NCBI GenBank assembly: GCA_003649695.1
Contig: QMSR01000063.1
Location: forward strand, 1-5,340
Direction: 5' to 3'
Length of the DNA stretch: 5,340 bases
Origin: Thermoplasmata archaeon
GTDB taxonomy: Archaea; Thermoplasmatota; Thermoplasmata; Thermoplasmatales; B87-G9
How positions within the stretch are numbered: position 1 is the stretch's first letter; every line of letters begins with the position of its first letter. Both the position numbers and the translations under genes were made by a program. Shown in pieces: positions 1 through 4,859 of this stretch. The notes beneath the pieces are model-generated. The model saw only the letters and a program-made list of their open reading frames with translations, had not been told where the DNA came from and did no database searches.

Positions 1-64
1 AGTTCCCTAGGATGCCGGAGGCCAGCAAGAGCCTGTTCCTGAGCCTAACACCTCCTACCTCCAT
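1..64 (-). CDS. pyrD: Dihydroorotate dehydrogenase catalytic subunit, N-terminal fragment (runs off the left edge)
   Basis: Only the first 21 codons are present. The ATG is at 64-62, inside the end of pyrC, and overlaps it by 10 nt in another frame. The translation begins MEVGGVRLRNRLLLASGILG. This matches the usual start of class 1 dihydroorotate dehydrogenases, where a short strand of the type 'v-G-v-x-l-x-N' leads into 'l-A-S-G-x-x-G', the first strand of the FMN-binding barrel. The enzyme oxidises dihydroorotate to orotate using FMN. The pyrK gene two genes upstream supplies the partner for a class 1B heteromeric enzyme, in which electrons leave through a [2Fe-2S] cluster and FAD. A GGGGAG at 78-73, 8 nt before the ATG, is a plausible ribosome binding site. 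The catalytic residues lie outside the window, so identity rests on this short motif plus operon context. It is the last pyr gene visible in the operon. Confidence 0.85.
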   Translation of the reverse strand, partial: MEVGGVRLRNRLLLASGILGN

Positions 65-1320
65 CTCACCATCTCCCCAAGGCCCGGGGAGGCCAGGACC
101 TCGCCGTGCGAGTAAACGAGCTCTCCCCTAACGTAGGTTTCCACGACCCTCCCCCTCATCTCCCATCCAGCGAAGGGGCTGAATTTCGCCTTTGATAGGA
201 AGGAGGAAGGGTCTACCTTCCAGGAGGCCCTCGGGTCCACCACCGCCAGGTCGAGGTCCCTTCCGGGGGCCAGGAGCCCCTTCCTTCGCAAACCCAGGAT
301 CTCCGATGGCCCCCTTGCGTACAGCCTCAGGACCTCCTCCGGGCGGAGGAGCCCGTCTCTTATGCACAGGGTCAGGAGCAGGTGGGAGGTGGTCTCGAGC
401 CCGGGGATTCCAGGTGGGGCCTCCTCGAACATCAGTTCCAGCTTCTCCTCCGGGGTGTGGGGGGCATGGTCGCTCCCCACCGCGGGGACCTGGCCGGAGA
501 TCAGGGCGGACATGATGGCCGTCCGGTGCTCCGGCGGCCTCAGGGGAGGCCTCACCTTTCCCAGATTCCCCAGCTCTGGCATCATGTCCGAGTCCAGGAG
601 GCAGTGGTGAGGGGTGACGTCGAACGTCCTCCCGGAGCCCCTGCACAACTCAAGGGCCCCCTTGGTGCTCAGGTGGGTTATGTGGATTTTACCTCTCCGT
701 GAGACGAGCTTCCTAACGGCCTCCACCTCCGCCTCGGGCGGATATGCGAAGGCGTAGGTGCCCGGGTCCGAGGCCAGGGCCTCCTTTCCCCTGAGGATCT
801 GGGGATCCTCGGCGTGAACGATAACGAGGAAGTCCTCTGGTATCATTCGCAGTGCCCTGTCGTAGCCGAGCTCCAGGTCCTCAGGGTACAGCTTGACGGA
901 CCTGATACCTATTTCCCTCGCGAGGTCCCACAGATCCTCCTCGGGGAGGCCGAGGTGGATGCCGTAGTCCACGACCGCCCTGGAGGCGGCCGAGAGCTTG
1001 GCCTCCAGGGCCCCCTTGGTCCTCGTCGGTGGGACGGTGTTGGGCATGTCGAAGACCGCGGTCACGCCCCCGGCCGCTGCCGCCGAGGTGCACGTGTACC
1101 AATCCTCTTTGTCCCTCTGGCCCAGGTCCCTGCAGTGGACGTGCAGGTCCACGAACCCGGGGAAGATGAGGTATCTGCCCCTGTCGAGAATCCTGGTGCC
1201 GTGGGGGACCCTACCCTGCGTGACCAGGTCTAGGATCCTCTCCCCGTCGGAGAGGATGGCGAGCTCCATGATGCCCCTGGTGGTGACCACCCTACCCAGG
1301 ATGGCCAGCTCCGGCTCCAT
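55..1320 (-). CDS. pyrC: Dihydroorotase, class I type (amidohydrolase superfamily)
   Basis: This 421-residue cytosolic zinc enzyme reversibly cyclises N-carbamoyl-aspartate to dihydroorotate, the third step of UMP synthesis. The metal and substrate motifs appear in the expected order. HVH (H60, H62) is followed by R64 and by DMPNT with N94. K143 in SVKLY is the candidate carboxylated lysine. H169 lies in VHAED, H216 in ITHLS, then TPHH at 236-239, VRPPLR at 256-261, and GSDHAPH with the catalytic D284. The length is normal for the family. The ATG at 1320-1318 follows a GGGAGG 7 nt upstream, and the protein reads straight into the typical first beta strands (LAILGRVV), so this start is well supported. 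It overlaps the end of pyrK by 29 nt and the start of pyrD by 10 nt. After the HVH, the loop reads DLG rather than the more common EPG, which I take as lineage variation. Related hydantoinases are excluded by the TPHH and GSDHAPH context and by the pyr neighbours. Confidence 0.96.
   Translation of the reverse strand: MEPELAILGRVVTTRGIMELAILSDGERILDLVTQGRVPHGTRILDRGRYLIFPGFVDLHVHCRDLGQRDKEDWYTCTSAAAAGGVTAVFDMPNTVPPTRTKGALEAKLSAASRAVVDYGIHLGLPEEDLWDLAREIGIRSVKLYPEDLELGYDRALRMIPEDFLVIVHAEDPQILRGKEALASDPGTYAFAYPPEAEVEAVRKLVSRRGKIHITHLSTKGALELCRGSGRTFDVTPHHCLLDSDMMPELGNLGKVRPPLRPPEHRTAIMSALISGQVPAVGSDHAPHTPEEKLELMFEEAPPGIPGLETTSHLLLTLCIRDGLLRPEEVLRLYARGPSEILGLRRKGLLAPGRDLDLAVVDPRASWKVDPSSFLSKAKFSPFAGWEMRGRVVETYVRGELVYSHGEVLASPGLGEMVRWR
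73..78 (-). promoter_or_regulatory. Candidate ribosome binding site of pyrD
   Basis: GGGGAG on the minus strand, 8 nt before the pyrD ATG and inside the pyrC end. A second purine-rich GGTGAG directly abuts the ATG (70-65) and is too close to act alone. Confidence 0.5.
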
Positions 1321-2095
1321 GCACCAGCCTCCCGCTCCAGTCCCTCCAGGCCGCCAGGTCCACGCCCTCCAACTCCCGACCCCTGAACACGGGCCCGTCC
1401 CTGCACACCAGCAATCCCTTGGGCTCCAGGACGCACGAGCCGCATATCCCTATCCCACACTTCATCAACCTCTCCAGGGAAACCTGCACCTCGACGCCGA
1501 ATTCCCTTCCCAGGGCCAGGACGGCCTCGATCATGCCTGGTGGGCCGCAGGCTAGGATGGAGTCGAAGTCCTGCATCTCCAGCTCGTACCTAGCGGCGTC
1601 CACAGCGGTCCCCCTTCGGCCGGCAGACCCGTCCTCGGTGGCAATGGTGAGGTTCGCCTCCGGAGGGAACCTGTCGAGGAGGATGAGGTCTTCCTTGGTC
1701 CTTGCCCCCTCAACGACGGTGACCCTTTTTCCCAGCGAAAGGAGGACGTCCGCGGCGAAAGCCAGGGGCGCAGTTCCGTATCCCCCACCGACCAGGAGAT
1801 ATCGTCTTCCGGAGGAGAGGTCGAATCCCCTGCCGAAGGGGCCCCGGTAGAAGAGGGTTTCCCCCGGCCTCGTGGAAGTAAGCCTCTTGGAGGTCTCCCC
1901 TACGGCGGCCACCGTGATGGAGGCTATCCCATCCTCGAGGCCGGAGAGGGAGATTGGGATCTCCTCCATCCCGGGCACGAAGACCATGAGGAACTGCCCC
2001 GGGACGGCCTCTAGGCCCGGTGCAGCGAAGTATATGGTCCTGGTTCTGGGGTTCTCGGGCACTACGGCCTCTACGGAGCCTCGGAGGAAGCTCAT
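1292..2095 (-). CDS. pyrK: Dihydroorotate dehydrogenase electron-transfer subunit (FAD and [2Fe-2S])
   Basis: This 267-residue iron-sulfur flavoprotein of the ferredoxin-reductase family pairs with PyrD. It passes electrons from dihydroorotate oxidation through a [2Fe-2S] cluster and FAD, to NAD+ in characterised bacterial enzymes. An N-terminal FAD-binding barrel (about 1-95) contains PGQF at 32-35 and EIPISLS at 45-51. A nucleotide-binding domain follows, with VGGGYGTAP at 102-110 and CGPPGM at 183-188. A C-terminal cluster domain holds C213, C218, C221 and C231 in the pattern C-x4-C-x2-C-x9-C, ending in CRDGPVF. The start is the ATG at 2095-2093, which overlaps the pyrI stop as ATGA. The same frame stays open up to an ATG at 2242, but the extra 49 residues would be pyrI read out of frame and have no family match. 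GGAGGAG lies 11 nt before the ATG. The Arg of the bacterial R-x-x-S flavin motif is not present. The C-terminal tail overlaps pyrC by 29 nt. Confidence 0.95.
   Translation of the reverse strand: MSFLRGSVEAVVPENPRTRTIYFAAPGLEAVPGQFLMVFVPGMEEIPISLSGLEDGIASITVAAVGETSKRLTSTRPGETLFYRGPFGRGFDLSSGRRYLLVGGGYGTAPLAFAADVLLSLGKRVTVVEGARTKEDLILLDRFPPEANLTIATEDGSAGRRGTAVDAARYELEMQDFDSILACGPPGMIEAVLALGREFGVEVQVSLERLMKCGIGICGSCVLEPKGLLVCRDGPVFRGRELEGVDLAAWRDWSGRLVHGAGAGHPG
1328..1333 (-). promoter_or_regulatory. Ribosome binding site of pyrC
   Basis: GGGAGG on the minus strand, 7 nt before the pyrC ATG and inside the pyrK coding sequence. It supports the start that gives a 29-nt overlap with pyrK. Confidence 0.7.
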
Positions 2096-2559
2096 TGCAG
2101 GAGCAGCTCCTCCATCTCGGAGACCTCCACCAGCCTCCCGCAGTAGTGGCAGCGGTAGAGGCCCCTTTCCGGATCCACGAGCTCCAGCCTCGACACCACG
2201 GGCTCCCCGGGGACGTTGGAGACGCACCTGGGGTTGGGGCACCTCACAATGCCCTCCAGTACCTTGGGTAGGGTTAGGCTGAACTTCTCCGCCACTTCGT
2301 AGTCCCTGATTATGTTGATGGTGGCCGTCGGTGCGACGAGGGCTATCTCGTCTACCTCGTCCCTGGTGAGGAACCTCCCCTCCAGCTTCACTATGTCCTT
2401 CTTACCAAGCTTCCTGCTTTCCACGTTCATGAGGACCGCAACGACCGTACCCTCACTGCCCGAGATCCCGAGGATTGAGAGCACCTTAAGGGCCTTCCCG
2501 GGTGGGATGTGGTCGATGACCGTACCCTCCCGGATCCTCCTTACCCTAAGCTCCTCCAT
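2092..2559 (-). CDS. pyrI: Aspartate transcarbamoylase regulatory subunit
   Basis: This 155-residue regulatory chain binds nucleotide effectors and joins catalytic PyrB trimers into the allosteric holoenzyme. The N-terminal domain contains TVIDHIPPGKAL at 13-24. D16 and H17 match the nucleotide-contacting Asp and His of the E. coli protein. K58 (in KKDIVKLEG) and K92 fall where E. coli has its effector lysines. APTATIN at 76-82 leads into the C-terminal zinc domain with C107, C112, C137 and C140, the C-x4-C and C-x2-C pairs that hold the structural zinc at the PyrB interface. The length is the family norm (E. coli about 153). It overlaps the end of pyrB by 14 nt, and its TGA overlaps the pyrK ATG by 4 nt. 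The SD is modest, with GGGTG at 2571-2567, 7 nt before the ATG. Everything needed for zinc and nucleotide binding seems present, so feedback control of the pathway at this step is likely (inference). Confidence 0.97.
   Translation of the reverse strand: MEELRVRRIREGTVIDHIPPGKALKVLSILGISGSEGTVVAVLMNVESRKLGKKDIVKLEGRFLTRDEVDEIALVAPTATINIIRDYEVAEKFSLTLPKVLEGIVRCPNPRCVSNVPGEPVVSRLELVDPERGLYRCHYCGRLVEVSEMEELLLQ
2107..2113 (-). promoter_or_regulatory. Candidate ribosome binding site of pyrK
   Basis: GGAGGAG within the last pyrI codons, 11 nt before the pyrK ATG, so the spacing is longer than at the other genes. AGGAG (2111-2107) can pair with CTCCT (2103-2099) across a 3-nt loop, which could partly mask it. 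Translation by ribosomes ending pyrI at the ATGA junction is an alternative. Confidence 0.5.
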
Positions 2560-3460
2560 GGCCCAACACCCACTCTAGGACGGCCATCCTGACAGGCACG
2601 CCATTCCTGGCCTGCTCGAAGTAGGCGGCGAAGGGTGTACCGTCGACCTCGTTCCTGATCTCGCCGACCCTGGGCAGCGGATGGAGGATCCTCAGGTCCT
2701 CCCTGGCCTCCTTAAGCAGCTCGAGATCGACGACATAGGAGTTCTTCACCCTCTCGTACTCCTCCGGGTCGGGGAACCTCTCCCTCTGGATCCTCGTGAC
2801 GTAGAGTATGTCCAGCTCCCCAATGACGTCTCTCGGGTTCTCAACTATGCGGAAGTCCGTCCTCCTCCGCAGGGCCTCCAGCACCTCCCTTCTGGGCCTC
2901 AGGAGGGGCGGTGAGATGAGGTAGAGGACCTTGGGGGAGAACCTGGAGATGGCGAGGATGAAGGAGTTTGCCGCCCTCCCGTACTTCAGGTCTCCCAGGA
3001 CGCCCACGCTCAGTCCCTCGAGCCTGCCTTTGATCTTCCCTATGGTGTAGAGGTCCAGCAGGGCCTGGGTGGGGTGGGCCCTGGATCCGTCACCTGCGTT
3101 TACGACGGGTATGTCCAGGAGCTCGGAGGCGTACCTGGCGGCGCCGTCGAGCTTGTGCCTAATGACCAGTGCGTCGCAGTACCCGGAGAGGATCCTCAGG
3201 GTGTCGGAGAATCCCTCCCCCTTGGCCAGGGAGGTGGTGGAGGGCTCCCCCATGTCGACTACGGAGCCCCCGAGCCTCAGCATGGCGCTGGTGAAGCTCG
3301 CCTTCGTCCTGGTGCTTGGCTCGAAGAAGGCGAGACCGAGGATCTTCCCATCCAACGTGCGCGTCGCCCTAGGGGGGTCGTGCCCAGAGGCCATGCGCAG
3401 TATCTCCCTGATCTCCCCCTCATCGAGGTCCTCGAGGTCAACTAGGTCCCTTCCTGACAT
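2546..3460 (-). CDS. pyrB: Aspartate transcarbamoylase catalytic subunit
   Basis: This 304-residue cytosolic enzyme joins carbamoyl phosphate and L-aspartate to give N-carbamoyl-aspartate, the committed step of pyrimidine synthesis. The carbamoyl phosphate motif FFEPSTRT is at 45-52 (S49, T50, R51, T52). The mobile loop STTSLAKGE follows, with S77 and K80 as counterparts of E. coli Ser80 and Lys84. Then come R101 in VIRH, HPTQALLDL with H129 and Q132, GDLKYGR with R162, VTRIQ with R223 and Q225 (aspartate side), and HPLPRVGEI at 260-268. All residues known to bind substrate in this family that I could place are intact, and the length is typical. The aspartate-binding VTRIQRER motif distinguishes it from ornithine transcarbamoylase. 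The ATG at 3460-3458 has GGAGGT 8 nt upstream. It overlaps pyrE by 23 nt and pyrI by 14 nt, and close coupling with pyrI suits subunits made for one complex. Confidence 0.98.
   Translation of the reverse strand: MSGRDLVDLEDLDEGEIREILRMASGHDPPRATRTLDGKILGLAFFEPSTRTKASFTSAMLRLGGSVVDMGEPSTTSLAKGEGFSDTLRILSGYCDALVIRHKLDGAARYASELLDIPVVNAGDGSRAHPTQALLDLYTIGKIKGRLEGLSVGVLGDLKYGRAANSFILAISRFSPKVLYLISPPLLRPRREVLEALRRRTDFRIVENPRDVIGELDILYVTRIQRERFPDPEEYERVKNSYVVDLELLKEAREDLRILHPLPRVGEIRNEVDGTPFAAYFEQARNGVPVRMAVLEWVLGHGGA
2567..2571 (-). promoter_or_regulatory. Weak ribosome binding site of pyrI
   Basis: GGGTG on the minus strand, 7 nt before the pyrI ATG and inside the end of pyrB. It shares the GGTG part of the archaeal SD consensus but is weaker than the sites of pyrE and pyrB. 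Confidence 0.45.
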
Positions 3461-4040
3461 ACTCCAGTACCTCCAGGTATCTGTCCCTTGATATCAGACC
3501 CAATTTTTTCAGATTTTCCATGAGTTCCGTGATCTTCAGCACGCTCCTGAGCCAGAGTCCGGCCTCCGCCAGGGCCTCGGCCCCTCCCTGTTCCCTGTCC
3601 ACGACCACGGTAGCCCCGACGGGATCGAGGCCCATCTCCCTCAGGGCATTCGCGGCCCTCAGGATGCTGCCCCCCGTCGTGAGGACGTCGTCCACTATGA
3701 CGATCCTGGAGCCCCTCTCCAGCTCCCCCTCGACCTCCCTGGGGATCCCGTGTTCCTTGGGTTTCCTGTGGTACACTAAAGGCCTTCCGGCCGAGTAGGC
3801 CACGGCCGTTGCTAGCGGCAGGCCTCCGACGGCAATCCCGCAGATGGCGTCGTATTCCACCTCCCCCAGGACGTAGAGGATGGCGTTCACGATGGCCCTG
3901 AAGTGCTGGGGCCTGGACGGCAGGTCTCTGAGGTTGACGTAGTATGGGCTCCTGAGGCCGGAGGTGAGGACGAACTCCCCGAACTTCACGTATCCTCCCT
4001 CATAGAGAAGTTCTGAGATTCGCCTTTTCCATTGCCTCAT
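3438..4040 (-). CDS. pyrE: Orotate phosphoribosyltransferase
   Basis: This 200-residue type I phosphoribosyltransferase transfers ribose 5-phosphate from PRPP to orotate, giving OMP, the penultimate step to UMP. An N-terminal segment, FGEFVLTSGLRSPYYVNLR (20-38), matches the orotate-binding hood. The flexible catalytic loop YHRKPKEHG is at 90-98, with K93, K95 and H97. The PRPP-binding signature VIVDDVLTTGGS is at 114-125. The length is normal for an archaeal stand-alone enzyme. The ATG at 4040-4038 is preceded by a strong GAGGAGG, 7 nt away. No in-frame ATG, GTG or TTG occurs in the next several codons, so the 41-nt overlap with pyrF appears real. Its stop lies 23 nt inside pyrB. PyrF and PyrE carry out consecutive reactions and are fused in some organisms; here they are separate proteins in different frames. 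Confidence 0.97.
   Translation of the reverse strand: MRQWKRRISELLYEGGYVKFGEFVLTSGLRSPYYVNLRDLPSRPQHFRAIVNAILYVLGEVEYDAICGIAVGGLPLATAVAYSAGRPLVYHRKPKEHGIPREVEGELERGSRIVIVDDVLTTGGSILRAANALREMGLDPVGATVVVDREQGGAEALAEAGLWLRSVLKITELMENLKKLGLISRDRYLEVLEYVRKGPS
3469..3474 (-). promoter_or_regulatory. Ribosome binding site of pyrB
   Basis: GGAGGT on the minus strand, 8 nt before the pyrB ATG and inside the 3' end of pyrE. It is a near-ideal match to the archaeal anti-SD and fixes the start that overlaps pyrE by 23 nt. Confidence 0.75.
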
Positions 4041-4728
4041 CCCTTATCCTCCTCGCCCTCTCCCCCGCCCCATCCGGCGAGGGGTGGTAGATCGCCCGAC
4101 CCACGATCTCCGCGTCCGCACCCGCTGCGATGGCGTCCCCCGGCCGGGCCCCCTGGGCACCGACGCCGGGCGCTAGGAGTAAATAACCCCTTCCCAGGGC
4201 CGACCTGGCCCTCCTCACGACGCCGGGACGGGTTGCCGGTACGATCGCCCCGTCGAACTCCCCCAACTTGACTGTCTCAAGGATCTTGTCGAACACCTTC
4301 TCGAAGGTCCCCTCGGCCCCTGGATGGCTCATGTATGCTACGACCAAGACACCTAAATTCTGGTCGACCAGCGCGTCCAGTGCTCCCTCGTACCCGACGA
4401 ACCCGTGGGCGATGATGGCGTCGAACCCCATCTCACCGGCTAGCCCCGCAAGAAGGCGGTTCACGTGGGCCACGTCCGCCAGCTTCAGGTCCAGGATGCT
4501 GAGTCCACCCCACGCCTTCAGGATGGCCTTCATCCCGGATATTCCGCACCGGAGGAGGGTGGGGAGTCCGACCTTTACGGCAGCCACGTAACCGTCTACC
4601 TCCTTGAGGAGGCTGAGGGACCAGGTTATCGGATCGACATCTGCAGGGGCATCCAGCGCAAGAACGATCTTGCTCCTCCGAACCTCCATCTCCTTCAGGA
4701 ACTTGGCCCTGAACTCGGACCTCGACAT
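4000..4728 (-). CDS. pyrF: Orotidine 5'-phosphate decarboxylase
   Basis: This 242-residue TIM-barrel enzyme decarboxylates OMP to UMP, the last step of the pathway. The key residues are D26 in LALD, K52 in AAVKVG, the catalytic array D80-x-K82-x-x-D85 (DLKLADV), H108 in AHGFVG, SHPGAEG at 134-140, P164 in VPATRP, the phosphate loop LAPGVGAQG at 185-193, and R211 in VGRAIY. The DLKLAD array and SHPGAE are typical of archaeal OMP decarboxylases rather than of the related hexulose-phosphate synthases. It is the first gene of the operon. The ATG at 4728 has no SD and sits about 24 nt downstream of a TATA-like element, which suggests a leaderless message. A second in-frame ATG at 4689 (residue 14) would still give a full barrel, so the exact start is less certain than the identity. 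Its end overlaps pyrE by 41 nt. Confidence 0.96.
   Translation of the reverse strand: MSRSEFRAKFLKEMEVRRSKIVLALDAPADVDPITWSLSLLKEVDGYVAAVKVGLPTLLRCGISGMKAILKAWGGLSILDLKLADVAHVNRLLAGLAGEMGFDAIIAHGFVGYEGALDALVDQNLGVLVVAYMSHPGAEGTFEKVFDKILETVKLGEFDGAIVPATRPGVVRRARSALGRGYLLLAPGVGAQGARPGDAIAAGADAEIVGRAIYHPSPDGAGERARRIRDEAMEKANLRTSL
4048..4054 (-). promoter_or_regulatory. Ribosome binding site of pyrE
   Basis: GAGGAGG on the minus strand, 7 nt before the pyrE ATG and inside the pyrF coding sequence. It decides the start of pyrE despite the 41-nt overlap. Confidence 0.75.
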
Positions 4729-4781
4729 CGGTGAAAAGTTCGATACTCATTTAAGAAGCTTGTAACGAATTCGGTCTGAAA
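4729..4781. promoter_or_regulatory. Divergent intergenic promoter region between pyrF and the exported-protein gene
   Basis: A 53-bp, comparatively AT-rich spacer separates the two divergent starts. The plus strand has one TATA-like element, ATTTAAG, at 4749-4755, which reads CTTAAAT on the minus strand. Its centre is about 24 nt from the pyrF ATG and 30 nt from the ATG at 4782, near the usual archaeal TATA-to-start distance of about 25 nt in both directions. No SD precedes either ATG, which fits leaderless or very short-leader messages. No clear purine-rich BRE is visible, so promoter strength and exact start sites are unknown. An 8-bp palindrome, CGAATTCG, lies at 4766-4773. No terminator or RNA gene is apparent. 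Confidence 0.55.
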
Positions 4782-4859
4782 ATGAGAGCGCGCAAAACGA
4801 CCCTTATAATAATATTCACCCTGCTGGCTTCTACCTTTTTCTTCCAGGGTGCTTCCGCT
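4782..4859 (+). other. Signal peptide coding segment
   Basis: Residues 1-26 of the exported protein: positively charged N-terminus (R2, R4, K5), a hydrophobic stretch LIIIFTLLASTFFF, then QGASA before the predicted cleavage site between A26 and G27. No twin-arginine motif and no lipoprotein cysteine are present, so ordinary Sec export is the likeliest route. Confidence 0.8.

Larger units (their letters stand above)
1..4728 (-). other. De novo UMP biosynthesis operon pyrF-pyrE-pyrB-pyrI-pyrK-pyrC-pyrD
   Basis: Seven same-strand genes read leftwards with every neighbouring pair overlapping: pyrF/pyrE 41 nt, pyrE/pyrB 23, pyrB/pyrI 14, pyrI/pyrK 4, pyrK/pyrC 29, pyrC/pyrD 10. No internal gap could hold a separate promoter or terminator, so a single transcript from the promoter near 4752 is the simplest reading (inference). 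The set covers every step from carbamoyl phosphate and aspartate to UMP. Carbamoyl phosphate synthetase is not seen and may lie beyond the left edge or elsewhere. Confidence 0.9.

Noticed and set aside
998..1555. Plus-strand open frame of 185 codons opposite pyrC and pyrK.
   Set aside because: It is antisense to two well-supported genes in GC-rich DNA. Its translation shows no domain-like pattern, and its start lies in the middle of conserved pyrC codons.
2096..2242. In-frame extension of pyrK to an upstream ATG at 2242, adding 49 residues.
   Set aside because: The extra residues are the 3' third of pyrI read in another frame, are low-complexity Gly/Arg/Pro, and do not resemble PyrK. The ATG at 2095 gives the normal family length and an ATGA junction.
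1872..2282. Plus-strand open frame of 136 codons opposite pyrK and pyrI.
   Set aside because: It is Arg/Pro/Ser-rich, lies wholly antisense to conserved motifs, and has no promoter or family signal.
2682..3200. Recurring palindrome AGGATCCT, seen for example near 2685 and 3190, also 1232, 5113 and 5302.
   Set aside because: It is produced by common Arg-Ile-Leu codon runs (AGG ATC CTN) in several frames and genes, so coding explains it without a repeat element.
3069..3491. Plus-strand open frames opposite pyrB (two of 120-140 codons).
   Set aside because: Both are shadows of the strongly conserved pyrB coding strand.
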